In this document: piece after piece, positions 1-5,202 of the stretch | Position numbering within the stretch: position 1 is the first letter of the stretch | Layout of the letters: every line of letters starts with the position of its first letter | Assembly (NCBI GenBank): GCA_032249055.1 | Contig: JAVVGP010000044.1 | Location: forward strand, 1-7,265 | Source of the DNA: SCGC-AAA471-B05 sp032249055 | GTDB taxonomy: Archaea; Thermoproteota; Thermoprotei; Gearchaeales; Gearchaeaceae | Length of the DNA: 7,265 bases | Direction of reading: 5' to 3' | Made by a program: the position numbers and the translations under genes | Notes under the pieces: generated by a model | The model's database searches: none | Told to the model about the DNA's origin: nothing | What the model saw: the letters and a program-made list of their open reading frames with translations, nothing else

Positions 1-848
1 ATGGAATGGTTAGAGGTACAGATGGAAGAATGATGCATAAAAGTTATGGAAATGTTATTCCTCTTGATGAACTTTTAGATAGATATGGAGTGGATGCATT
101 TAGATTATGGGCATTGAGCTCAGTTAAAGTAGGTTCGGATGTTAGCATAAGATTCGAGGATTTAGATTTCAATAAGAGATTTTTGAATAAGCTATGGAAT
201 GCAGCAAGGTATGTTATAACATTTACAAGAGAAGTAAAAGAAATACCTAAGATTGAAAAATTAATAGATTTATGGATTTTAAATGAGCTACAAAATGTTA
301 TTAACAAAGTTAATATGGATATGGAGGAAATGGACTTCTTCAATGCAGTAAACGAAATAAGAACTTTTGTATGGAATAAATTCTGTGATCAGTATTTGGA
401 AGCTGTTAAATACAGAACAGCAAAAAATGATGAAGCAGCTTTTTATGTTTTAAGACATACATTAGAAAAAATCCTGTTATTGTTAGCACCTTTTGCGCCA
501 TTTATTACTGAAGAAATTTATCATAATTTAAAGGAAAACATCTTAACGATTCATTTAGAGAAATATCCAGAACATAAAGAAGTTAATGAAGAAATAATAA
601 AGAAAGGTGAAATTTTAATAAAAACAATAGCTGAATTAAGAAGAATTAAAGTAAGATTAGGTATTTCGTTGGCGGAAAATTTAAGTAAAGTTACTATTTA
701 TGCTAAAAACTTTTTTGATATAATTAAAGAAAACTACGAAGATATTAAACATACTTTAAGAATAAATGAGTTGGAAATTCTTAAAGAAGGTGAAGGAAAG
801 TACAAAAGTGAAGAATTGGAAAATGTAACATATGATATAATTGTTTAA
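1..848 (+). CDS. valS: Valyl-tRNA synthetase, C-terminal part (5' end outside window)
   Basis: Class I aminoacyl-tRNA synthetase that charges tRNA-Val with valine in the cytoplasm. The frame is open from the left edge (codons before the Met at 6 read ..G-M-V-R-G), so the Met at 6 is internal and the Rossmann and editing domains lie outside the window. The visible part starts at the second ATP-binding signature, here GRMMHKSYGN at nt 24-53 instead of the usual KMSKS(L/Y)GN. It continues into the helical anticodon-binding domain: the FEDLDFNKRFLNKLWNAARY helix, then WNKFCDQYLEAVKYR, which is typical of ValRS rather than IleRS or LeuRS, then LLLLAPFAPFITEEIY. The tail after that is short, lacking the long coiled-coil arm of bacterial ValRS. 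Its TAA stop overlaps the stop of the convergent GlmU-like gene, the two sharing the palindrome TTAA. The assignment is firm; only the altered KMSKS motif is odd. Confidence 0.93.
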   Translation, partial: GMVRGTDGRMMHKSYGNVIPLDELLDRYGVDAFRLWALSSVKVGSDVSIRFEDLDFNKRFLNKLWNAARYVITFTREVKEIPKIEKLIDLWILNELQNVINKVNMDMEEMDFFNAVNEIRTFVWNKFCDQYLEAVKYRTAKNDEAAFYVLRHTLEKILLLLAPFAPFITEEIYHNLKENILTIHLEKYPEHKEVNEEIIKKGEILIKTIAELRRIKVRLGISLAENLSKVTIYAKNFFDIIKENYEDIKHTLRINELEILKEGEGKYKSEELENVTYDIIV

Positions 849-2044
849 CTTTCTAAATTAAAATGTCCTTTTTTAATACCAAGTTTTTCCCTATCTTTTG
901 CAGTATATTCAAAAATATTCTTAAACAATTTATAATGATATTCTGTGAAATCAACTTTTTTACTCTGCATGTATCTTTTAGCTACTTCTATTGAAGATTC
1001 AAATAAAAATTCATATCCTTCGTTTTTTTCACCATTCCATAATGTAAAACTAGGTATACTTTTATTCAATGTAAAATATATATGGGATGAAAAACCTGCA
1101 CTTTTACCTCCAAATAGTAAAGAGCCAATTGAAACTTTTACATGATCACCGAGTATTACGCCAAGTTTTTTCATCCCTGTTTCTTCTTTGGTATATAAAT
1201 TATCATACTTGATAATTCCATAGGTATTCTTAAGATTTGAAACTACAGATAATGCTCCAATATTTATCCATTCACCAAGATAAGAATCACCTATATATGA
1301 ATTATGCCTACTATTCGTATAATCTAATATAATAGAATTGGTAATTTCTCCGCCTATGACACAATTATTTCCTATAGAAGATCTACGAATATTTGAATTG
1401 GTAATTATTAAAGTGTTTTTACCAATATAAGAAGGTCCTTCAATTCTTGTATTTCCTTGTATATATGTACCATCTCCTATGAAAATAGGACCTTCTCTAA
1501 GATCAAATATCACATTGGGTTCTAAATAAACATCTCCATCGGTTATTAAAGGGTATTTTCCTATTCTATTATAATTGAACTTTAATTCATTATGTATACG
1601 ACTTAATCTTAAAACATCCTTGTATAAAATTTCTTTATTATATTTAATTAGATCGTAAACTTTTTCTATCATTTTAACTTCCATATTAATTACATTTGCA
1701 TCTGCTTTAAACTCAGAATCAATTAAAGAATAAGAATAGCCTATTATTTTATTACCAGATTTTATTACTAACTTTTTGCTTGTATTCTGTAAAATTTTAT
1801 TTATAAAATCTTCTTCAATTATAAAATTCGAAACTAAAACTAAAGCGTCTGGATCGTTTTCTTCATATTTTTTGTATTCCTTTGGAATTAATTTATTAGA
1901 TACTAAGAAAAATATGTCATCTTTAGTAAAATTAACCAATCTTTCATAATTAGAAAATGCTCCCACTTTTAATTCAAATATATGATGAGAAAGTGTTAAA
2001 GGAAAAAAATTCTCAAAGTTTTCTTCTTTTAAAATATAAGGCAT
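845..2044 (-). CDS. GlmU-like sugar nucleotidyltransferase family protein with left-handed beta-helix
   Basis: A 399-residue protein resembling the GlmU-related family (Pfam-type NTP_transf_4 N-terminus plus hexapeptide-repeat C-terminus), presumably acting on sugar nucleotides or amino sugars in the cytoplasm. The N-terminus (about 1-145) keeps a shape such as FFPLTLSHHIFELKVGAFS at 13-31, matching the PLT...ELRVG pattern of that family. It lacks the glycine-rich GxGTR...PK pyrophosphorylase signature of true GlmU. Residues about 170-325 form a left-handed beta-helix with imperfect hexapeptide repeats (GPIFIGDGTYIQGNTRIEG, YIGKNTLI, SSIGNNCVIGG, YIGDSYLGEWINIG). These are typical of acyl- or acetyltransferase folds, and GGKSAGFSSHIYF lies near the end of the helix. 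A helical tail follows. The ATG at 2042-2044 lies 24-31 bp from a TATA-like AATTTATA (2068-2075, minus strand), supporting a leaderless start. Family membership is fairly sure; substrate and catalytic activity are not. Confidence 0.75.
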   Translation of the reverse strand: MPYILKEENFENFFPLTLSHHIFELKVGAFSNYERLVNFTKDDIFFLVSNKLIPKEYKKYEENDPDALVLVSNFIIEEDFINKILQNTSKKLVIKSGNKIIGYSYSLIDSEFKADANVINMEVKMIEKVYDLIKYNKEILYKDVLRLSRIHNELKFNYNRIGKYPLITDGDVYLEPNVIFDLREGPIFIGDGTYIQGNTRIEGPSYIGKNTLIITNSNIRRSSIGNNCVIGGEITNSIILDYTNSRHNSYIGDSYLGEWINIGALSVVSNLKNTYGIIKYDNLYTKEETGMKKLGVILGDHVKVSIGSLLFGGKSAGFSSHIYFTLNKSIPSFTLWNGEKNEGYEFLFESSIEVAKRYMQSKKVDFTEYHYKLFKNIFEYTAKDREKLGIKKGHFNLES

Positions 2045-2080
2045 ATTAAATATTTATAACATCAACCTATAAATTTCCTT
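2045..2080. promoter_or_regulatory. Shared divergent promoter with two interleaved TATA boxes
   Basis: The 36 bp between two head-to-head starts hold one TATA-like element for each direction. TTTATA at 2053-2058 lies 23-28 bp upstream of the ATG at 2081. TATAAATT at 2068-2075 (AATTTATA on the minus strand) lies 24-31 bp upstream of the minus-strand ATG at 2044. Each box therefore sits close to the expected start of the opposite transcript, so both mRNAs are probably leaderless and the two initiation complexes would compete for the same short DNA. This is inferred from spacing only. Confidence 0.6.
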
Positions 2081-2521
2081 ATGAAAAAGCTAATTATTTT
2101 AATATTAATATTACAGCTTATTTTATTGCCAAACGTTTATGCTCTTTCAAAAATTGTTATAGATTACATAGATTATGAAGAAGGAAAATTTAACATTATT
2201 GTACTTAAACCTGATAATGAGAAAGAGAAAGTTTTAATTTTAGAAATTTATGTTAATTCATCGTTATACAGGAAATATTATTTTAGTGGCAATGAAAGCT
2301 ATCCTATAATTATAGAAATTCAACTAGGAAAACTTAATGGGCTAACTGAAATTTCTGCAAGAGCATATACAAATATCTCAGGATGGGGGCCACTAACAAA
2401 AATTTATGCTGATAATAAAGGAATAAGACATCAAGAATTAAATCCTGTAAGAGATATTGCGTTATTACTAGGTTTAATTTTCTTAGGTATCTTTGTCTTT
2501 TTCTTTATAAAAAAGAAATAA
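2081..2521 (+). CDS. Small secreted protein with C-terminal membrane anchor
   Basis: An unrecognised 146-residue protein whose topology is clear. Residues 1-21 are a signal peptide (KK followed by a long Leu/Ile stretch, with VYA as a plausible cleavage site before LSK). Residues about 24-120 are a beta-rich outer domain. Residues 125-143 are a hydrophobic helix (IALLLGLIFLGIFVFFFI) ending in KKK, which would leave a short cytoplasmic tail. The outer domain carries three N-glycosylation sequons (N59-S-S, N71-E-S, N98-I-S), fitting a surface protein of a cell with an S-layer. The domain looks like a small immunoglobulin-like or carboxypeptidase-regulatory-like beta-sandwich, but no diagnostic motif is visible. 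It diverges from the GlmU-like gene and ends 5 bp from the DUF2153-like gene on the other strand. Function is unknown. Confidence 0.75.
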   Translation: MKKLIILILILQLILLPNVYALSKIVIDYIDYEEGKFNIIVLKPDNEKEKVLILEIYVNSSLYRKYYFSGNESYPIIIEIQLGKLNGLTEISARAYTNISGWGPLTKIYADNKGIRHQELNPVRDIALLLGLIFLGIFVFFFIKKK

Positions 2522-2526
2522 ATTAT

Positions 2527-2925
2527 TTATAAAGAATAAGGAGGTGTTCTTTCTTCTCTCTCTTCCCTTAATAATAATGAAGGAATTGTAGATATTTTTT
2601 CTTTATCTTTAATATAATTTAAGAAATCACTTGTGTGTTTGGCATCAAATTCGATTAATTCAATCATTATTTTCCATATTTTTTCTTGAATTTCCTTTAG
2701 CATACTCTGAGGCATAACAGTAGTTATAGCAGGATTATTTAACCAATTTTCAAATCCTTTTATTGTTCTACTTATATGTTGACATGCAGTCCTAGCTGCT
2801 ATTAATAAAGCTAATCTATCAGCATCTTTAAAACTATCCATACTTTTCTTAGCTAATTCTAAAATTCTTTTTTGTTCTTCAACCCATTCTTGCATACTTC
2901 GCATAAAGGCTGCACTGAAAGTCAT
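2527..2925 (-). CDS. DUF2153-like archaeal helical protein
   Basis: A 132-residue, almost wholly alpha-helical protein that I match from memory to the DUF2153 family of conserved crenarchaeal proteins of unknown function. The most conserved-looking stretch is at residues 32-59 (FKDADRLALLIAARTACQHISRT, then GFENWL), followed by a second helical hairpin (LKEIQEKIWKIMIELIEFDAKHTSDFLNYI). The charged, proline-containing tail (REEREERTPPYSL) looks disordered. There is no signal peptide or membrane helix, so it is cytoplasmic. The start at 2923-2925 is supported by a TATA-like ATTTAAAT (2950-2957) 25-32 bp upstream and by the absence of a Shine-Dalgarno sequence. Its stop lies 5 bp from the stop of the facing membrane-protein gene. 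No catalytic motif is visible. Confidence 0.7.
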   Translation of the reverse strand: MTFSAAFMRSMQEWVEEQKRILELAKKSMDSFKDADRLALLIAARTACQHISRTIKGFENWLNNPAITTVMPQSMLKEIQEKIWKIMIELIEFDAKHTSDFLNYIKDKEKISTIPSLLLREEREERTPPYSL

Positions 2926-2949
2926 GATAATTTATATCTTTAGCATACT

Positions 2950-2957
2950 ATTTAAAT
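2950..2957 (-). promoter_or_regulatory. TATA box of the DUF2153-like gene
   Basis: The palindrome ATTTAAAT lies 25-32 bp upstream of the minus-strand ATG at 2925, the spacing expected for leaderless Sulfolobales promoters. Because it is symmetric it could in principle also fire rightward into the 428-bp gap. Placement is by sequence and spacing only. Confidence 0.55.
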
Positions 2958-3216
2958 CTATCTGACCCAACTTACGCTATACCTTAAAAAGGTCAAGGGT
3001 TCCTTTTCAAAGAGTTTCATTGTTCTATTCATTGATTCGTAGCCACATCTCGCATTTAAGAGACAGTAATTGACTAAGAGAAACTCATTTATTTTGGTAC
3101 CTAAATTTTAAAATTAACAAGGAATACTGCATTAAAAATAAAAAGTTTGCTTATGCGGGATGCTTCTTCACAGACCCATTATGTTCTAGTTCGAGCTGGG
3201 GAGAAATGTTACTGTT

Positions 3217-3240
3217 ATGTTAAAAAAATCTTTTTAACAT
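3217..3240. terminator. Perfect 10-bp hairpin, possible bidirectional terminator
   Basis: The arms ATGTTAAAAA (3217-3226) and TTTTTAACAT (3231-3240) pair perfectly around the 4-base loop AATC. The A-run/T-run in the arms gives a U-rich transcript in either direction, which can end transcription in archaea. No gene end lies immediately beside it, so its partner transcript is unclear. Archaeal termination does not need a hairpin, so the role is an inference. Confidence 0.4.
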
Positions 3241-3262
3241 TTGAATCTTTACATTCTCAATC

Positions 3263-3285
3263 TGAAAGACTAGGCTTTCATTTTT
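3263..3285 (+). terminator. Hairpin followed by five T
   Basis: TGAAAG (3263-3268) and CTTTCA (3275-3280) form a 6-bp stem with a 6-base loop, followed directly by TTTTT at 3281-3285. This would suit the 3' end of a rightward transcript arising in the gap, but no such transcript is established. Confidence 0.3.
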
Positions 3286-3311
3286 ATGTAAATAATTAAG
3301 GATAATAAAGT

Positions 3312-3338
3312 ATTCTAAAAATTTAAATCATTTAGAAT
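3312..3338 (+). promoter_or_regulatory. Methyltransferase promoter with inverted repeat around the TATA box
   Basis: ATTTAAAT at 3321-3328 lies 26-33 bp upstream of the ATG at 3354, a good TATA position for a leaderless mRNA. It sits inside a perfect 8-bp inverted repeat, ATTCTAAA (3312-3319) and TTTAGAAT (3331-3338), centred at 3325. The centre nearly coincides with the TATA box's own centre (3324.5). A dimeric regulator bound to these arms would block TBP, so this is a candidate operator. AT-rich DNA makes such dyads by chance, so confidence in the operator is modest. Confidence 0.45.
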
Positions 3339-3353
3339 TAAAAATAATCTTAT

Positions 3354-3860
3354 ATGGGAAGAAGCTATATACCTGAGGTGCCCTTTGTTCCTACACCAGA
3401 AAATGTGGTAAGAAAAATGCTTAAATTAGCAGGTTTAAAGGAAAAAGAAGTGCTTGTTGATTTAGGAGCTGGAGATGGTAGAATTTTATTCATTGGTGCA
3501 TTAGAATTTAATGCAGGGAAATGCATTGGTGTAGAAATACGTAGTGATTTTGTTAAAAGTATTGAAGAAAAAATTAAGAGATATAATTTAGAAAATAAAG
3601 TTCAAATAATCCATGGTGACTTATTTGAGTATCCTTTGAAAGAAGCTGATGTAGTTACATTATATTTATTAACTAGTGTAAATGAAAAGTTGAGACCTAA
3701 ATTAGAAAAAGAACTGAAGCCTGGAAGCAGAGTAGTAAGTCATGATTTTGAAATACCTGGTTGGGTGCCTACAAAAGTTGAAGAAATTTATGATTCTGGA
3801 AGAACTCATAAGATTTACCTTTATACTATTCCACCAGTAAAAAAGCCCTATTATTACTAA
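3354..3860 (+). CDS. aKMT-like SAM-dependent protein lysine methyltransferase
   Basis: A 168-residue class I (Rossmann) methyltransferase that transfers methyl groups from S-adenosylmethionine, most likely to lysines of many cytoplasmic and chromatin proteins. It closely resembles Sulfolobus aKMT, a broad-specificity enzyme of about 160 residues. Visible elements are the N-terminal VPFVPTPENVVRKML (9-23), motif I VDLGAGDGR (35-43) for SAM binding, the acidic end of strand 2 at E61 (GVEIR), the GDLFE motif with D89, and the family-typical stretch TSVNEKLRPKLEKELKPGSR followed by VVSHDFEIPGW (107-137). The length matches the family, so it is complete. The ATG at 3354 sits 26-33 bp from a TATA box. 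Its stop overlaps that of the facing small gene by 4 bp. Eukaryotic relatives (FAM173 family) methylate mitochondrial ATP synthase subunit c and the ADP/ATP carrier. Whether this genome has a second aKMT copy cannot be seen here. Confidence 0.85.
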   Translation: MGRSYIPEVPFVPTPENVVRKMLKLAGLKEKEVLVDLGAGDGRILFIGALEFNAGKCIGVEIRSDFVKSIEEKIKRYNLENKVQIIHGDLFEYPLKEADVVTLYLLTSVNEKLRPKLEKELKPGSRVVSHDFEIPGWVPTKVEEIYDSGRTHKIYLYTIPPVKKPYYY

Positions 3861-4105
3861 AGTATCTTTTCAATTATATTTATAAGTTTAATAAGGTCTT
3901 CCTCACGATTTTTATTTAAATATTTAAGCACCGATTTTTCGTTTTGTAATTCAAGATATTTTTTAATTATTTGCATTTTAATTTTTATTCCTTCACTATT
4001 TAAGTAACCTCTAGAAACATAATAGTGGAAATTAGTTTTAGCATCTTGCACCAAATTAAAAAGTTCTTGAATTAATTTTTCTCTTTGCTTTTCTTTGCTA
4101 TCCAC
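3857..4105 (-). CDS. Small helical protein of unknown function
   Basis: An 82-residue charged, Lys/Glu-rich protein predicted to be all helical, with no signal peptide, membrane segment, cysteine cluster or catalytic motif that I recognise. Helix 1 (about 3-32, KEKQREKLIQELFNLVQDA then HYYVSRGYL) and helices 2-3 (38-82) could form a small bundle. There is no ATG: the start is GTG (4103-4105) or the adjoining TTG (4106-4108). I prefer GTG because the minus-strand TATA-like AAATAAATTT at 4127-4136 is then 22-31 bp upstream. It is divergent from the winged-helix gene and converges with a 4-bp overlap on the methyltransferase gene. The tight packing between two real genes and the host-like codon use support it being a true gene. 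Function unknown. Confidence 0.6.
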   Translation of the reverse strand: MDSKEKQREKLIQELFNLVQDAKTNFHYYVSRGYLNSEGIKIKMQIIKKYLELQNEKSVLKYLNKNREEDLIKLINIIEKIL

Positions 4106-4151
4106 CAAAATAATATTTTTATTAAAAATTTATTTTATTATCTTATTCATA
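4106..4151. promoter_or_regulatory. Divergent promoter region of the small helical and winged-helix genes
   Basis: This almost pure A+T stretch lies between two head-to-head starts. AAATAAATTT on the minus strand (4127-4136) serves the leftward gene. AAAAATTTATT-like sequence at about 4121-4133 serves the rightward gene starting at 4152. The two TATA-like elements overlap, so firing in one direction should exclude the other. Exact boxes are uncertain because the whole region is A+T. Confidence 0.45.
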
Positions 4152-4685
4152 ATGAATGATAATATTAGTCCTTTAGCTCAATCTCTCTTAGAACTTCTCA
4201 GAATTAAAAAAACTTTAACTATAAATGAGATAGTAGAGTGGAGTAAAAGTAAAAATATTAATAAATTAGTTTTAAGCACAATTATAGGCGAATTGGACGA
4301 AAAAGGATTAATAATTCAAAGTGGAAGATGGGCTCACTCAGAACCTTTATTTCCGCTTCCTGAAAGAATAGAAATAAAGGAAATTAAAGAAGAAGTAAAA
4401 GAAAAGAAACTTGAAGAAATTAAAGAAGAAGTAAAAATAGAGAAACCTCAACTACAATATATAGATAAGGTTAAAGAATACATAGCAAGATATTATAGTG
4501 TAGGTGAATTACGTTTAAGGTTGGATTTTAGCGATAAAATTAAGGAAATAGACCCAATATTAAAAAAGTTAGTTGAAGAAGGTCTAATAATATGGGATAG
4601 GGAACTAGGAACAATAACTGCAACAGATAAACTTGTTAATGATTATAAAAAGCAAAGGAAGTTTATTGATTATTTTAAAGAATAG
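4152..4685 (+). CDS. Protein with two winged-helix-like domains joined by a charged linker
   Basis: A 177-residue protein I cannot assign to a named family. Residues about 5-72 look like a winged helix: helices in SPLAQSLLELLRIKK, TINEIVEWSKS and NKLVLSTIIGELDEKGL, then a short strand IIQSGRWAHSEPLFPLP. Residues about 73-100 are a Glu/Lys linker with an internal repeat (EIKEEVKE then EIKEEVKIE). Residues 101-177 look like a second helix-turn-helix or winged domain (DKVKEYIARYYSVGELRLRL, then IDPILKKLVEEGLIIWDREL and TITATDKL). It could be a DNA- or RNA-binding regulator, or a scaffold in transcription or translation. The frame extends upstream to an ATG at 4095, but I chose 4152: the upstream hydrophobic 19 codons lie in the promoter, and a TATA-like region about 19-31 bp before 4152 fits a leaderless start. 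Confidence 0.65.
   Translation: MNDNISPLAQSLLELLRIKKTLTINEIVEWSKSKNINKLVLSTIIGELDEKGLIIQSGRWAHSEPLFPLPERIEIKEIKEEVKEKKLEEIKEEVKIEKPQLQYIDKVKEYIARYYSVGELRLRLDFSDKIKEIDPILKKLVEEGLIIWDRELGTITATDKLVNDYKKQRKFIDYFKE
4380..4436 (+). repeat. 21-bp direct repeat inside the linker of the winged-helix protein
   Basis: An exact 21-base unit occurs at 4380-4400 and again at 4416-4436, offset by 36 bp (a multiple of 3), so both copies encode the same peptide, EIKEEVK. This is a tandem-type duplication that lengthened the charged linker by 12 residues. Low-complexity A/G-rich codons make slippage or unequal crossover likely here. Confidence 0.75.
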
Positions 4686-4693
4686 AAAAATTA

Positions 4694-4786
4694 TTATTTG
4701 AAGAATTCATAAGGCAATACTACCATATTTAGTATATTATTTCTGTATGTTACGATTCCTTGATTAATCAAAGAAAATACCATCAT
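4694..4786 (-). CDS. Candidate 30-residue small protein behind S25e
   Basis: A 30-codon ORF begins with two adjacent ATG codons (4784-4786 and 4781-4783) and ends in TAA at 4694-4696. It reads MMVFSLINQG at the start and VVLPYEFFK at the end. It is an even mix of hydrophobic and polar residues rather than low-complexity AT noise. It has no signal peptide, cysteines or motif I recognise. It lies 32 bp downstream of S25e on the same strand, so it could be cotranscribed. Alternatively it has its own promoter, CTTAAATTTTATA at 4811-4823, about 26-37 bp upstream. It ends 8 bp from the stop of the facing winged-helix gene, matching the tail-to-tail spacing seen elsewhere in the window, whereas without it the gap would be 133 bp. 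Such a short ORF can arise by chance, so conservation is needed. Confidence 0.4.
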   Translation of the reverse strand: MMVFSLINQGIVTYRNNILNMVVLPYEFFK

Positions 4787-4818
4787 TCCCTACAAAATTT
4801 ACGTTTTAACTATAAAAT

Positions 4819-5145
4819 TTAAGCTGCAGTAAATATGGGATTTCTCGAATGCTTATAAGCATATTTTATCAAACCTTCTTTTTCAAGTAGCTGTAATAAT
4901 CTTTTAGCTTCACCCATGGTAATTCCATACTTGCTACTAATAGACCATGAAGAAATATATGGCATAGTTTTAATTTCATTTCTTATGTTATTAAGTATAG
5001 TTGTGTCCACAACGGTTAAAGTTACCTTTGTTTTTTGCTCCTTCTTTTCAGCAGTTTGTGGTTTCTTTTGTTGTTGAGCCTTTCTCATTTCTCTTTCCTG
5101 TCTTTTAGCTATTTGAGCAATACCTTTCTTTCCTTTTCCACCCAT
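4819..5145 (-). CDS. rps25e: 30S ribosomal protein S25e
   Basis: A small-subunit ribosomal protein found in archaea and eukaryotes but not bacteria; in eukaryotes it sits near the tRNA exit region of the head. The 108 residues fit the archaeal family length. Residues 1-40 are a basic, Gln/Lys-rich tail (MGGKGKKGIAQIAKRQERE..) that would thread into rRNA. Residues about 41-108 are a winged helix (KVTLTVVDTTILNNIRNEIK, then MPYISSWSISSKYGITMGEA, KRLLQLLEKEGLIKYAYKHS and RNPIFTA). The ATG at 5143-5145 follows the divergent promoter shared with the ATPase subunit H gene. Downstream, the 30-residue small ORF may be in the same transcript. The identification is firm. Confidence 0.93.
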   Translation of the reverse strand: MGGKGKKGIAQIAKRQEREMRKAQQQKKPQTAEKKEQKTKVTLTVVDTTILNNIRNEIKTMPYISSWSISSKYGITMGEAKRLLQLLEKEGLIKYAYKHSRNPIFTAA

Positions 5146-5202
5146 AACGTTTAAAAAATATTAATAAAAGGATTTAAATTTTATCTTTAAAAATTAACCA
5201 TA
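5146..5202. promoter_or_regulatory. Divergent promoter of S25e and ATPase subunits H-C
   Basis: The symmetric TATA-like ATTTAAAT at 5172-5179 lies 24-31 bp upstream of the subunit H ATG (5203) and 27-34 bp upstream of the S25e ATG (5145). No better TATA exists for S25e at the proper distance. One palindromic box may therefore be bound by TBP in either orientation and serve both a ribosomal and an ATPase gene. Direction would be set by flanking BRE sequences, which are not obvious here. Confidence 0.55.

Larger units (their letters stand above)
2926..3353. other. 428-bp gap without a convincing gene
   Basis: This is by far the longest non-coding stretch in a window where other gaps are 5-57 bp. 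It holds the DUF2153-like promoter at its left end and the methyltransferase promoter at its right end. Between them, 2961-3070 and 3148-3215 are visibly richer in G+C (about 37% and 44% by hand count) than the surrounding genes. I find no tRNA, no match to the RNase P or SRP RNA conserved motifs I know, and no CRISPR repeats. There are two short open frames: 49 codons on the minus strand (2961-3107, no good start) and 48 codons on the plus strand (3153-3299). There are also two hairpins, at 3217-3240 and 3263-3280. It may be an RNA gene or the remains of a mobile element. Confidence 0.5.

Noticed and set aside
44..343. 99-codon minus-strand ORF at the left end.
   Set aside because: It is antisense to valyl-tRNA synthetase, which has clear family motifs in the other frame.
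945..1145. 66-codon plus-strand ORF opposite the GlmU-like gene.
   Set aside because: It is a shadow of the beta-helix protein's tail region, with low-complexity composition and no promoter.
3181..3210. TTCGAGC resembling a tRNA T-loop (possible tRNA or att-site fragment).
   Set aside because: The flanking bases do not form a proper 5-bp T stem, and no acceptor stem, D arm or anticodon arm is found around it.
3153..3299. 48-codon plus-strand ORF in the 428-bp gap (starts MRDASSQTHY).
   Set aside because: It has no TATA at leaderless distance, an odd composition (two Cys close together, mixed tail), and overlaps both hairpins. I cannot support it as a gene, and it is noted only as part of the gap.
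2926..3353. CRISPR array, RNase P RNA or SRP RNA in the gap.
   Set aside because: No regularly spaced repeats are present, and none of the conserved motifs of these RNAs that I know could be found on either strand by eye.
4095..4151. N-terminal hydrophobic extension of the winged-helix protein (possible signal or membrane anchor).
   Set aside because: The 19 codons are translated promoter DNA (nearly pure A+T), and the ATG at 4152 is correctly spaced from a TATA-like element.
4760..4771. Perfect 12-bp palindrome TTGATTAATCAA, possible operator.
   Set aside because: It lies inside the candidate 30-residue ORF, where it encodes LINQ, and is about 15-26 bp downstream of that ORF's start. Short AT palindromes are frequent here.
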